A stretch of 64,000 nucleotides of DNA from contig CBDCWE010000003.1 of assembly GCA_965223355.1 (NCBI GenBank), forward strand, positions 1,798,001 to 1,862,000. The letters are read 5' to 3'. Under the pieces are notes generated by a model that worked only from the letters and a program-made list of their open reading frames with translations, ran no database searches and was not told the DNA's origin. Below, piece by piece: positions 52,898-62,271 of the stretch (position 1 is its first letter; the number at the start of each line of letters is the position of its first letter). Origin of the DNA: Tectiglobus sp965223355. GTDB lineage: Bacteria; Pseudomonadota; Alphaproteobacteria; Rhizobiales; Hyphomicrobiaceae. Made by a program: the position numbers and the translations under genes.

Positions 52898-53428
52898 ATG
52901 GTCGATCGATCCCCACCAACCATCCTTCTCGGACGCATCTCCGCGGCCCACGGCATTCGTGGCGAGGTCGTCATCAAATCCTACACCGATGATCCCGCAA
53001 ATATTGCCGCCTATGGCCCGCTGACCGACGCCGAGGGCCAGCGCACGTTCGAACTCTCCAACCTGCGCGTTACCAACAAGGGCGTTATCGCATGCGTTGC
53101 CGGCATCATCGATCGCGACGCCGCCGAGGCCTTGCGCGGCACTGAATTGTTCGTTGAGCGCGCAAGGCTCCCCGCGCCCGGCGACGATGAAATCTATCAG
53201 TCCGACATCGTCGGCCTAACTGCATCGCGTGCCGACGGCTCGGAGGTTGGCGAGATTGTCGCGGTCCAAAACTTCGGTGCCGGCGACCTCCTCGAAATCC
53301 GCCTCACCGGCACGCGCCGCACCGAATTCGTTCCGTTCAACGATACCTTCGTTCCTCAACTCGATTTGGACAATCGCCGCGTTGTGGTGATCATGCCGGA
53401 CGATACGGCCAGCGAAGACAACGACTGA
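52898..53428 (+). CDS. rimM: Ribosome maturation factor RimM
   Basis: 176 residues from the ATG at 52898 (the open frame begins 22 codons upstream). LLGRISAAHGIRGEVVIKSYTDDP is the RimM N-terminal barrel, and YQSDIVGL, GEIVAVQNFGAGDLLEI and LVPFN-like FVPFNDTFVP the PRC-barrel part. It helps mature the 30S subunit head with S19. The trmD and rplS genes that normally follow are absent; a leftward glycosyltransferase gene comes next. Confidence 0.93.
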   Translation: MVDRSPPTILLGRISAAHGIRGEVVIKSYTDDPANIAAYGPLTDAEGQRTFELSNLRVTNKGVIACVAGIIDRDAAEALRGTELFVERARLPAPGDDEIYQSDIVGLTASRADGSEVGEIVAVQNFGAGDLLEIRLTGTRRTEFVPFNDTFVPQLDLDNRRVVVIMPDDTASEDND

Positions 53429-53445
53429 CAACGACTGGCAACGTC

Positions 53446-54153
53446 TCACCGAAACCGGCGCCCGATCAGCCGCGTGGCTTGCCGCCCGATAACGAACAGG
53501 ATCTTGGACCCGGCCAATAGCGTACCTTTCACCGTCCCGGACACTTTCGACGGCCCGATGCTGCGCCGGTAGCGCGCCGGCACCTCGAGGCAGTTGAGAC
53601 CGTGCTCCAGGGCTTTGATTTGCATTTCAACGGTCCAGCCGTAGTTGCGGTCGGCCATATCCAACTGATCAAGAGACGCTCTCCTGATTGCGCGAAACGG
53701 TCCGAGGTCCGTGAAGCGATGGCCCCAAATCATATCAATGAGAACGGTCGCCAGCCAATTGCCGAACCTTTGCTGCGGCGTCAGGGAGCCGGCTTCGCGC
53801 TCACCGGTCGCGCGCGAGGCGATCACGAAGTCGGCCGCCCCGGCAATGATCGGGTCGACGAGTTGATGCATGTCTTCCGGATGATCGCTGTAATCGCCAT
53901 CGGCAAAGACGACGATGTCGATGTTGTCGAGGATGCTGACCGCGGCATGGCAGGCGGCCCCATAACCGCGTTCGGGTTCGCGCACAACATCGGCGCCGGC
54001 CGCGCGGGCTGCTTCGCCCGTGCCGTCCGTCGAGCCGTTGTCGCCGACCACGATCTGGTCGACCCACGCGGGAACGTCGCCGATCACCTTGCCGACTGCC
54101 CGCGCTTCGTTGAGCGCCGGAATAATCACCCCGATCCGTTGGCCGTTACGCAT
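53446..54153 (-). CDS. Family 2 glycosyltransferase, dolichyl-phosphate-mannose-synthase-like
   Basis: 235 residues from the ATG at 54153, overlapping the end of the upstream gene by eight bases. VIIPALNEARAVGKVI, VVGDNGSTDGTGEAA, FADGDYSDHPEDM (DxD) and GPFRAIRR match the GT2 DPMS group. No C-terminal membrane helices beyond a short hydrophobic run. It would move a sugar from a nucleotide donor to a polyprenyl phosphate or glycan. It is the third gene of a leftward operon with GT87-like and WecA-like genes. Confidence 0.85.
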   Translation of the reverse strand: MRNGQRIGVIIPALNEARAVGKVIGDVPAWVDQIVVGDNGSTDGTGEAARAAGADVVREPERGYGAACHAAVSILDNIDIVVFADGDYSDHPEDMHQLVDPIIAGAADFVIASRATGEREAGSLTPQQRFGNWLATVLIDMIWGHRFTDLGPFRAIRRASLDQLDMADRNYGWTVEMQIKALEHGLNCLEVPARYRRSIGPSKVSGTVKGTLLAGSKILFVIGRQATRLIGRRFR

Positions 54154-55576
54154 CTGATCTCCACGCCAGGGGATGACGCCATGCGCGCCACGCATCGCGC
54201 GCCAGCAACGCCCACACCGGCACCCAAATGAACCACAGCACCCAAGCATTAAAGAGGTCGTACCGGCCGTGCGCGGCGAAGTGGAACGACAGGTAGTAGA
54301 GCGGAATGGTGGCGGTGATGGCGAGCAGCCCCGGCAGCGCCACGAACGGAAGCAGGACGAAGATCCATGTCGCATAGCAGGGAAACTGTACGGGACTCAA
54401 AAGGAATTGCGCACCGACCACCCACGCAGCGCGCGTGATCAAGTCGGCACCGTTGCGATAAACCGGCTGCGATACCTTAAGTGCGATCAGGCCGACGATC
54501 GCCGCCAGCGCTAGACGTGTGAGCATCCCGGCTGCCTCGCCGGTCAGCCCGATGATCTCGCCGCCGGCCCCGACCCACGCCTGCAACTGCTGAAACAGTG
54601 CACTGTTCGTCTGCCACTGCTGGGCGAATGCAACAAACCCCGAGGTCTGATCGAGCCCACCTAGATAGGGCGGCACCGCCCAGGCGACAATCAGACCACC
54701 GCAAATGAGCACAGCTGCAATGAACCGCGGCGGCTCATTGAGCAGCGGCCGCAGCAACAGCGGGTAAAGCATCACTGGCCACAGCTTCGTGCCAACGGCG
54801 AACGCCAAGGCGACGCAACCCAACACATATCGCCCGCGCACGCCAAGCCATAGCGCCAGCACAACAACCGGCAGCAGCACGGCTTCCATGTGGGCGGAGT
54901 TAATGAGTTCCTTGATGACGACCGGGTTCCACCAGTAGAGCGCCGACCAAATCAGCGATCGGCCGGTGCGTCGCAGCAGGTCGAAAATCAGAGCAAGGCT
55001 TATAAGTTCGCCGATCAGTGCCACGGATCGCCAGGCAATGAGGCTCCACGGTTCGATCAGGTGAGCCAACGCGAACCACAATTGCGCGACCGGCGGGTAG
55101 ATCGTCTTCAGTTGTGGGTGATTGATGCGCTCGATCACGGCTCCGGAAGACGCAGCTAACGCTTGCAGCCGCGGCGGCGCGGAGACTTCGAAAATCGTGT
55201 CGGGTGAGTGCTTGTAGGGGTTAAAGCCATGCGCTACGACCCCGCCGTCCCAAAGATAGCGATAAAAATCGTCCTCCAGCGCCGGCGTGCTCCAAAGCAA
55301 GCAAAATCGCAATCCAAACCCGACGATAATGATCAGCGCGATCATCGACCTGCCATCGAGGTTCGCTGCGATGGTCGCAGGAATCAACCAGCTGAGCGCC
55401 AGGAAGATGCATCCGCCAAGCACGCTGGCGAGTGCCAGCGCCACCGCCGGAACATCCCGCAAATCGCGGGCCCAGGCGAAGTGATCGCCGAACCCGACCA
55501 GCGCACCAGCGAGAATTGCGAGCACCAATGCCGCCGCCGCCCAGCAAACAGGCACCGGCCAAGTGCGCTGCATCAT
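54146..55576 (-). CDS. Multi-pass membrane glycosyltransferase (GT87/DUF2029-like)
   Basis: 476 residues with about ten to twelve hydrophobic helices. The first loop carries EDDFYRYLWDGGVVAHGFNPY, the acidic loop typical of GT-C enzymes that use polyprenyl-phosphate sugars. The rest alternates helices and short loops. It would transfer mannose or a like sugar at the outer face of the inner membrane, using the lipid-linked donor made by the GT2 enzyme downstream. It overlaps the WecA-like gene by four bases. Confidence 0.8.
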   Translation of the reverse strand: MMQRTWPVPVCWAAAALVLAILAGALVGFGDHFAWARDLRDVPAVALALASVLGGCIFLALSWLIPATIAANLDGRSMIALIIIVGFGLRFCLLWSTPALEDDFYRYLWDGGVVAHGFNPYKHSPDTIFEVSAPPRLQALAASSGAVIERINHPQLKTIYPPVAQLWFALAHLIEPWSLIAWRSVALIGELISLALIFDLLRRTGRSLIWSALYWWNPVVIKELINSAHMEAVLLPVVVLALWLGVRGRYVLGCVALAFAVGTKLWPVMLYPLLLRPLLNEPPRFIAAVLICGGLIVAWAVPPYLGGLDQTSGFVAFAQQWQTNSALFQQLQAWVGAGGEIIGLTGEAAGMLTRLALAAIVGLIALKVSQPVYRNGADLITRAAWVVGAQFLLSPVQFPCYATWIFVLLPFVALPGLLAITATIPLYYLSFHFAAHGRYDLFNAWVLWFIWVPVWALLARDAWRAWRHPLAWRSDA

Positions 55577-56601
55577 CCGTTTCGCCCGCGCTCGAAATGA
55601 CGCAACAGTGCCGCCGTCAGGATCATGCCCGCAGCGAGGCAGGCGATGTCGACGGCGGGGCTGCGGATCTCGGCCGTCAACAGCGCCAGCAAAACCAGCA
55701 CCATATTCAGACCGAAGATCCGGTTCGTGACTTCCGGAACCCGAAAGCCGCGCTGCACGGCCAACTGATAAAAGTGGCCGCGATGGGCTTCGTGGAGCTG
55801 GTCGCCACGCCGCCAGCGTCGGTACAGCGTCATTGTCGCGTCACTGAGATAGTAGAGCGACAGCAGCAGGGCCGCGGCGATGAAACCGTGGCTGGCAAGT
55901 GTCAGCAACATCCATCCTGACAGCGCGCCGATGGGCAGGCTGCCGACATCGCCCAGAAACACCGTTGCAACATGGCGGTTGAACGGCGCAAAGCCGGCGA
56001 GCGCGCCAATAAATCCGAGGGCGATGATGATCACCGGCTCCGACCCTGGTGCTCCGGTGACCACCAACACCAGAACGGCGCCAACCGAGATCGAAAACAT
56101 TTCAACGAACGTTATGCCGTCGATACCGTCCATGAAATTGGTTAGATTTATCAGCCAGACCAGCCCGACGATCAAACCGGCAAGCTCGACCCAGTGCGGC
56201 AGAAACGCGAAAATCCGCGCTTCGAGCGGCACTGCGAAAACGGTCAACGCCGCCGCGGCGAACTGGACCACCAGGCGAACCAACACCGGCAACGGGTAGA
56301 TATCATCAACCGCACCGATCGCGGCGAGCATCGCGAGCGCCATCACCAATCGCCACGGCCAGCCTCCGGGCGGCCCGACGGCGCTTTGCTGGCCGACAAT
56401 TGCGATGATCGCGATCACCGCCAGGATTATCACGATGCCGGCGCCTTGCGGTGTTGGAGCGGCATGGCTTGATCGCGCGTTGGGCCGCGCCAGCGCATAT
56501 CGGCGCAGCAGCGGCATTATGAGCGCGATCAGTCCACCGGTCACAGCGGCGCTGACGATCAGCAGCAAGGCACCGCCCGTCAACGTCAATCCCGTCGTCA
56601 T
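55573..56601 (-). CDS. Polyprenyl-phosphate sugar-1-phosphate transferase, WecA/MraY family
   Basis: 342 residues from an ATG at 56601 (another ATG at 56613). About ten helices. PNARSSHAAPTPQGAG, GAVDDIYPLP, LTNFMDGIDGIT and the His-rich HEAHRGHFYQLA are the four cytoplasmic signatures of the WecA/WbpL branch. It starts lipid-linked glycan synthesis by moving GlcNAc-1-P or a like sugar to undecaprenyl phosphate. First gene of the leftward operon. Confidence 0.88.
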   Translation of the reverse strand: MTTGLTLTGGALLLIVSAAVTGGLIALIMPLLRRYALARPNARSSHAAPTPQGAGIVIILAVIAIIAIVGQQSAVGPPGGWPWRLVMALAMLAAIGAVDDIYPLPVLVRLVVQFAAAALTVFAVPLEARIFAFLPHWVELAGLIVGLVWLINLTNFMDGIDGITFVEMFSISVGAVLVLVVTGAPGSEPVIIIALGFIGALAGFAPFNRHVATVFLGDVGSLPIGALSGWMLLTLASHGFIAAALLLSLYYLSDATMTLYRRWRRGDQLHEAHRGHFYQLAVQRGFRVPEVTNRIFGLNMVLVLLALLTAEIRSPAVDIACLAAGMILTAALLRHFERGRNG

Positions 56602-57064
56602 GCTGATTATCAACCTGTCCCAGTTTCAGCCGGCAGTGTGCCGCCCGCCGCTTCCAACGAATTGCGCCGTGCCTGTGCCCGGCAGGCGTCCGCCATGCTG
56701 ACAATCAGGCCGGCTCGGCGCAAGAGGCTGGTTGACACTTTGGTAGGTAATACCGGCCCGCATATATATATATATTGACCCGTTTCACCGGCGCTTTTTT
56801 TGAGCGCCGGCAAAGCGCCTCAATTCATAGCTGGGGCGGCATGACACCATAAGCGTCTCGCCGTTGGCCGCGCCGAGTGGCGCTCTGAACGCGATAGCGA
56901 TCGACGTTGCGGTGAACTGATCGGGCTAGACTGTGGCCTCAAACCGTATAATCAATCACATCGCTGAAACGGGTTCGCTGGCGCCGCGCTCAACCGCGAC
57001 GCGTGGCCGGCGGACCGGGTTTGCGATCGAGTCGGCAACCAGCCAATCGTGGAGGATCGCCTGC
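56602..57064. promoter_or_regulatory. Divergent intergenic region with TA run and hairpin
   Basis: The region between the leftward WecA-like operon and a rightward acyl-CoA dehydrogenase. A run of alternating TA at 56762-56775 is unusual for this GC-rich sequence. A perfect hairpin CCGGCGCT/AGCGCCGG with a T-rich loop spans 56788-56810. Both promoters probably lie here. The frame that starts at 56933 belongs to the dehydrogenase leader and is not supported as coding. Confidence 0.45.
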
Positions 57065-58240
57065 ATGGATTTTGCCCTGAGCCCTGAACTGTCGAAACTG
57101 AAAGACGAAGTCGATGCCTTCGTGCGCTCGCAGATTATCCCCTACGAAACCGATCCGCGTTGGGGCGAGCACGGCCCGAGCGATGATCTGCGTCGTGAAT
57201 TGAACGCCAAGGCCAAGGCGGCCAACCTGCTCGCCGTTCATGTCGCCAAAGACTACGGCGGCCGCGATCTCAACCACCGCGAAAAGGCCGTGGTGTTCGA
57301 AGCGGCCGGCTATTCGATGCTGGGACCGATCGCAATTCATTGCCATGCCCCGGACGAAGGCAACATTCACCTGTTACAGGAGATTGCGACCCCGGCCCAG
57401 AAGGAAAGATTCCTGCGTCCCCTGGCAACCGCCGAAACCAGGTCGTGTTTCGCCATGACCGAGCCGGCGCCGGGCGCCGGTTCTGATCCCGGCGCCCTCG
57501 CAACGCGCGCCGATCCGGACGGCAATGGCTGGGTCATCAACGGACGCAAATGGCTGATCACCGGCGCCGAAGGCGCGGCTTTCGCAATCATCATGGCGCG
57601 CACCGGCGATGGTCCGGGCGATGCTACGATGTTTCTTACCGCGCTGCCGCATGCCGGCTTTAAGCACGCCCGCACGCTGGATACATTGGATACTTCCTTC
57701 ATTGGCGGACACGCCGTCATCGACATCGACAATCTCAAGGTCGCCGGCGAAGACGTGCTCGGCGAGGTTGGCCAGGGCTTTCGCTACGCCCAGGTTCGTC
57801 TGGCCCCGGCCCGCCTCACGCACTGCATGCGCTGGCTTGGTTGCGCGCGCCGCGCCCACGACATTGCCACGGACTACGCCCGCACCCGCAAGGCCTTTGG
57901 CAAATCGCTCGGTGAACATCAAGGCGTCAGCTTCATGCTCGCCGACAACGAGATCGACATCTACACGGCCCGCCTGGCGATCTGGCGCACCGCGTGGTCG
58001 CTGGATCAGGGCCAGCGCGCGTCGTCGGAAAGTTCAATGTCGAAAGTGATCTGCTCGGAAGCGATCTGGCGGGTTGTCGATCGCTCCATGCAAATCCTCG
58101 GCGGCCTTGGCCTGACCAACGACACGGTGGTCGCGCGCATCTTTCGCGACGTACGCGCATTCCGGATTTACGATGGACCCTCCGAAGTGCACCGCTGGGC
58201 GTTGGGCCGGCGCATTGTTGACGGAAAATTCAGGGTGTGA
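57065..58240 (+). CDS. Acyl-CoA dehydrogenase family protein
   Basis: 391 residues from the ATG at 57065 after GGAGGATCG. CFAMTEPAPGAGSDP and WVINGRKWLITGA are the flavin-binding signatures, and ILGGLGLTNDTVVARIFRDVRAFRIYDG contains the C-terminal signature (residues about 345-372). It uses FAD to dehydrogenate an acyl-CoA or act on a related thioester. The substrate is not evident; the neighbours are not beta-oxidation genes. The catalytic base position should be checked by alignment. Confidence 0.88.
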   Translation: MDFALSPELSKLKDEVDAFVRSQIIPYETDPRWGEHGPSDDLRRELNAKAKAANLLAVHVAKDYGGRDLNHREKAVVFEAAGYSMLGPIAIHCHAPDEGNIHLLQEIATPAQKERFLRPLATAETRSCFAMTEPAPGAGSDPGALATRADPDGNGWVINGRKWLITGAEGAAFAIIMARTGDGPGDATMFLTALPHAGFKHARTLDTLDTSFIGGHAVIDIDNLKVAGEDVLGEVGQGFRYAQVRLAPARLTHCMRWLGCARRAHDIATDYARTRKAFGKSLGEHQGVSFMLADNEIDIYTARLAIWRTAWSLDQGQRASSESSMSKVICSEAIWRVVDRSMQILGGLGLTNDTVVARIFRDVRAFRIYDGPSEVHRWALGRRIVDGKFRV

Positions 58241-58365
58241 TCGCTACAGCAGAGACGATCGATCACCGGCGCTCGTCATCGGTATGCCACAACGACAAGG
58301 CGGCCTCAGCGATTGTGCCGGCCGCTCGCTCTGAACGGCGATGAAACTCTTGCCATAGCAAGGCC

Positions 58366-60609
58366 TCAGGCAAATTTGAGATGCTTCGACAACGGCAGGT
58401 CGCGGATGCGCTTGCCCGTCAGATCGAACACCGCGTTGGCCAGCGCCGGTATTGACGGCGGCGTTGCCGGCTCACCGGCGCCGCCCATGCGATCGTTGTT
58501 CTCCAGCACCCGCGTCTCGACCACCGGGGCCTGGTTGCTGCGCAGCGCCGGATAGTCATGAAAGTTACTTTGCGCGACCCGGCCGTCCACGAAACGAATT
58601 TCGCCGTAAATCGCCGCCGTCAGACCGTATATGACCGCCGACATGACCTGTGCTTCGATGTTGCGCGGGTCGAGCGCCAGGCCGACGTCGATGGCGCAAT
58701 AGACCTTGTCGATCCTGATGCCGTCATCCGACTGGCTGACCTCGATGATCTGCGCCGTCGGCGAGCCGAACGAATGCGTGAACGCCACGCCGCGGCCCTT
58801 GCCGGGTGCTTTGGGTGTGGTCCAGTCGGCCATTTCAGCGACCGCCGCCAGCGCCAGCCGCGAGGGCTCATGGACGCCCGTCATCATCTCCAGGCGCATC
58901 GCGACCGGGTCGGTCTTGGCCGCGTGGGCCAACTCATCCAGAAAGCATTCGTGAAAAAACGCGTTGTAGGAGTGGCCGACCGAGCGCCATGAACCAACCG
59001 GCACGCCGAGTTCGGATATGTAGCCGTTGACCTGGTAGTTCTCAATTCGATAGGGCTGATCGAACGCGCCTTCGACGAGCACCTTGTCGGGACCGGGTGG
59101 CGCAAACCCCAGCGCGCGTCGGGCCTGGTCTCGAAACACCGACGGCGCGGCAATGTCGGCTTTCAACAGGCTCGGCCGACCGTTGCCAACTGCGCCCGTC
59201 ATGCGCGCGACAGCCGCGGGACGATAGAAATCGTGGGTCGTGTCCTCTTGCCTTGTCCACGTTAGCTTCACAGGCCGGCCCGGAACCGCCAGTGCGAGTT
59301 GCACGGCTTGGTTCGAGACGTCGAACTCACCGCGTCGACCAAAGCCACCGCCAAGGTAGGGTGTATGAATGCGAACATCATCGCGCGATAAATTGGCGAT
59401 CGCTGCTGCTTTGCTTTGCAGCAACGTCGGCGCCTGGTTACCGGTCCAGATATCGAGCTTGCCGTCCTTGAACAGCGCCGTCGCGTTCATCGGCTCCATG
59501 GTCGTATGCGCTAGAAACGGGACACGGTATTCAGCCTCGATTGTTTCGGAACCGGAGTTCAGGGCGGCTTCGACATCGCCATCATCACGCAGCGAAGAGT
59601 TGGGCTCATCGCTGAACGCCCTGGCAACGCCTGCGAATATATCGTCGCGGACCGCAACGGAACGCGGCACCTCCCACCGGGCTTTGACGACCGCGGCCGC
59701 CTTGAAGGCGCGCCAAGTGCTGGTCGCGATCACACCGAAACCATCGCCAAGATCGACGATCTTTTCGATGCCGGGAAGTTTCATTGCCGCAGTCGTATCG
59801 AGGGACTTCAATCGCCCGCCGAGATACGGGTTCGCGCGGACGGTCGCATAGAGCATGCCGGGCAGGCGGACGTCGATCCCGAACTGGGCGCTGCCGTCGA
59901 CCTTGGCGCGCATGTCAACACGGGGTTGCGATTTGCCGAGAAGGCGCCATTCGCGCTGCGGTTTGAGCTTCGGCCGGCCGGCCGGTGATGTTTTCGCAGC
60001 ATCGCCCGCCAATTCGAAATAACTGAGCCTGCGACCGTCAGCGGCAACGACAAACGCGTTGTCGGTGCGCAGTGCCTGCACCGACGTGCCGAGCCGGTAA
60101 GCGGCTGACTGCAGCAGGGTTTCGCGGGCGGCCGCTCCGGCAGCACGCATCCGCTCGAAGGCATCAACGGTCGACGTTGACCCGCCAGTCAGCTGGACGC
60201 CGAGCAGCTTTCCGAAAACGCCCGTCGCACCTTTGGCGGCAGCGCGCAACGTGCTGTCATCAAACTCGGCGAACGGCAGGCCCATGGTCGCCACCACGGC
60301 GTTGTAATATGCGCTGCTGGCCGGCCCGTGCTCCGTGTGCAATGCCGGCAGAGAAACATCAAGTTCCTCGGCGACCAGCGCGGCCAGTGTGGTGTGAACG
60401 CCCTGGCCCATTTCGGCGCGCGGCGTGATGATCGTGATGCGGTCCCTGGTGATCAGCAGATACGGATTGAGCGTATATTCGTCGGCTTGCGGCACCAGCG
60501 GATTGCGGACCGGCTTCAAATATTCATAAGTGCCGAAGGCGACGCCGCCGGCAATTACAGTGGATCCGATCACGAAGGTTCTGCGGGTAAATTTCGCAAT
60601 CCGCCCCAC
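58366..60609 (-). CDS. Molybdenum hydroxylase large subunit (isoquinoline 1-oxidoreductase beta-like)
   Basis: 747 residues. The N-terminus TRRTFVIGSTVIAGG is a twin-arginine signal, so the folded enzyme is exported. PRAEMGQGVHTTLAALVAEEL and GGGFGRRGEFDV are molybdopterin-binding motifs, and the C-terminal MGGAGEPATPPSIPALANA includes the catalytic-Glu region. It pairs with the 2Fe-2S subunit encoded just upstream and would oxidise an aldehyde or N-heterocycle. Confidence 0.9.
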   Translation of the reverse strand: MGRIAKFTRRTFVIGSTVIAGGVAFGTYEYLKPVRNPLVPQADEYTLNPYLLITRDRITIITPRAEMGQGVHTTLAALVAEELDVSLPALHTEHGPASSAYYNAVVATMGLPFAEFDDSTLRAAAKGATGVFGKLLGVQLTGGSTSTVDAFERMRAAGAAARETLLQSAAYRLGTSVQALRTDNAFVVAADGRRLSYFELAGDAAKTSPAGRPKLKPQREWRLLGKSQPRVDMRAKVDGSAQFGIDVRLPGMLYATVRANPYLGGRLKSLDTTAAMKLPGIEKIVDLGDGFGVIATSTWRAFKAAAVVKARWEVPRSVAVRDDIFAGVARAFSDEPNSSLRDDGDVEAALNSGSETIEAEYRVPFLAHTTMEPMNATALFKDGKLDIWTGNQAPTLLQSKAAAIANLSRDDVRIHTPYLGGGFGRRGEFDVSNQAVQLALAVPGRPVKLTWTRQEDTTHDFYRPAAVARMTGAVGNGRPSLLKADIAAPSVFRDQARRALGFAPPGPDKVLVEGAFDQPYRIENYQVNGYISELGVPVGSWRSVGHSYNAFFHECFLDELAHAAKTDPVAMRLEMMTGVHEPSRLALAAVAEMADWTTPKAPGKGRGVAFTHSFGSPTAQIIEVSQSDDGIRIDKVYCAIDVGLALDPRNIEAQVMSAVIYGLTAAIYGEIRFVDGRVAQSNFHDYPALRSNQAPVVETRVLENNDRMGGAGEPATPPSIPALANAVFDLTGKRIRDLPLSKHLKFA

Positions 60610-60615
60610 CGTGTG

Positions 60616-61074
60616 TCAGCCTTCCGCCAATTGCTTACTGGCGGTGCGCACGGCCGCTCGGATGCGCTGATAGGTTCCACATCGACACAGATTGGCGCTC
60701 ATTGCCTCGTCGATTTCGGCATCGCTCGGCCGCGGCTTCGCTGCGAGCAGCGCGCTTGCCGCCATGATCTGGCCGGACTGACAATAACCGCATTGCGCTA
60801 CCTGGTGCGTGATCCAGGCTTCCTGGATTGCGCTCAGCCGGCCGTTCCTGGCGAGGCCTTCGACGGTTTGGACAGGTCCGGACACGTCTTCGAGCATCGT
60901 CACGCAAGAGCGCACCGGCTCGCCGTTGATCAAAACAGTACAAGCGCCACAGAGCGCAATCCCGCAGCCGTACTTTGTTCCAGTCAGACCCAACTCGTCG
61001 CGCAGCACCCACAGCAGCGGCGTGTCCGCCTCTGCCGCTACGGAATGGTCCTGCCCGTTCACTGAAATTCTCAT
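60616..61074 (-). CDS. Molybdenum hydroxylase 2Fe-2S subunit (isoquinoline 1-oxidoreductase alpha-like)
   Basis: 152 residues. The plant-ferredoxin-type cluster is CGIALCGACTVLINGE with the fourth Cys after it, and the second cluster is CGYCQSGQIM and ANLCRCGTY. It passes electrons from the molybdenum centre to an acceptor. It lies six bases upstream of the large subunit, so the two are one operon. Confidence 0.92.
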   Translation of the reverse strand: MRISVNGQDHSVAAEADTPLLWVLRDELGLTGTKYGCGIALCGACTVLINGEPVRSCVTMLEDVSGPVQTVEGLARNGRLSAIQEAWITHQVAQCGYCQSGQIMAASALLAAKPRPSDAEIDEAMSANLCRCGTYQRIRAAVRTASKQLAEG

Positions 61075-61134
61075 AGTCTGACCTTCGCCAGGGCATCACG
61101 CGCGCGTCGACCCCAGGCAGTTCACCTTAAACGC

Positions 61135-61171
61135 GCGAACCGTTAAACGGGTACACTGCTAAACGGTTCGC
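61135..61171. promoter_or_regulatory. Inverted repeat upstream of the molybdenum hydroxylase operon
   Basis: GCGAACCGTT at 61135-61144 and AACGGTTCGC at 61162-61171 are perfect reverse complements around a 17-base spacer that itself begins with AAACGG. It lies about 60 bases before the small-subunit start, fitting a dimeric repressor operator. No cognate regulator gene is next to it. Confidence 0.45.
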
Positions 61172-61348
61172 AGCACACCGTCGGGCGCGCTTATAGCGCA
61201 AACTTCGGTAGCGGTCAGCGTTTTATGCGTGCAAACCCGCTCACGGATGTGTCAAGCCCGCCATTGGCACGCAGGCGTCAAGCGTCCCCTGACGTTGTCG
61301 GTCGGACCGGCCTCAACCGCTGCCGCCGCCGGCAACACGTGGCAAGCC

Positions 61349-62191
61349 TTATGCCGCGACCTGGGCCTCGGTCAATTCTGCACCTTCGATCGTTATCCGA
61401 TGCATCAATCGGCGCTGGCCAGCGTAGTCGTTAACAGCTCTGTGCCAGGTTGCCCGGTTGTCCCAGATCGTAATGTCTCCCGGGCGCCAACGCACGCGGC
61501 AGGTAAACTCCGGCTTGGTGCAGTGGGTCTCGAGATAATTGATCAGGGTCCGGCTTTCCGCTTGCGTCCAGCCATCGAACCTGACCGTGAATTCCGGGTT
61601 GATGAAGAGCGCCTGACGGCCGGAAACAGGGTGATGGATGACGACGGGATGCAACGCGTCCTGCGTTGCCGCCGCGGCGTTACCAATGCGTCCGGTCTGA
61701 CGGGTCTCGGAATCTTGCCGCGCGGCGCCAAACACGTGGCGCGATGAATGCCAGGCCTTCAAGCTCCGCAACACCTCCTTGAGGCCGTCGGACAGCGCTT
61801 CGAACGATGTATACATCGACGCAAACACCGTATCACCGCCAACGTCGGGTGTCTCAATGGCATGCAGCATCGAACACATCGCCGGCGCTCGATCGTAGGA
61901 GTGGTCGGTATGCCAACGCTCGCCAATGGCGCGCTCCTGGTCGGGTTCCTTGAGCACCATTGCAATTTCCGGGTGTCCATCGACGTGCGCGAAGAACCGG
62001 TTGACGTTGATCGTTCCAATGCGTTGCGCAAATTCGATCTGCTGGGCCGGGGTAATGTTCTGATCGCGAATGACAATGACGCCATAGTCGGCAAATGCTG
62101 CAAGCAACGGACTGGCCTGCGTCGGGTCGCTCACATCTGCACCGAAGATCTCAGCGCCTATACCGCCGGCGAGCGGCCTTACGTTGAACAT
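61349..62191 (-). CDS. TauD/TfdA-family Fe(II)/2-oxoglutarate dioxygenase
   Basis: 280 residues from the ATG at 62191 with AAGGA nine bases upstream (ATG at 62215 also in frame). WHTDHSYDRAP carries the HxD iron ligands, GGDTVFASMYTSFEALS follows, and WDNRATWHRAVNDY the distal His. It hydroxylates a substrate such as taurine or an aryloxyalkanoate, using 2-oxoglutarate. A TRAP transporter gene upstream on the same strand may import the substrate. Confidence 0.88.
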   Translation of the reverse strand: MFNVRPLAGGIGAEIFGADVSDPTQASPLLAAFADYGVIVIRDQNITPAQQIEFAQRIGTINVNRFFAHVDGHPEIAMVLKEPDQERAIGERWHTDHSYDRAPAMCSMLHAIETPDVGGDTVFASMYTSFEALSDGLKEVLRSLKAWHSSRHVFGAARQDSETRQTGRIGNAAAATQDALHPVVIHHPVSGRQALFINPEFTVRFDGWTQAESRTLINYLETHCTKPEFTCRVRWRPGDITIWDNRATWHRAVNDYAGQRRLMHRITIEGAELTEAQVAA

Positions 62192-62271
62192 AGCGCGACG
62201 TCCTTCATTTCTCATCCAACCGCGCGCTGTACAAAGCGGATGCGCCGCTTTGCAAAGGGCATCGGACCGCC

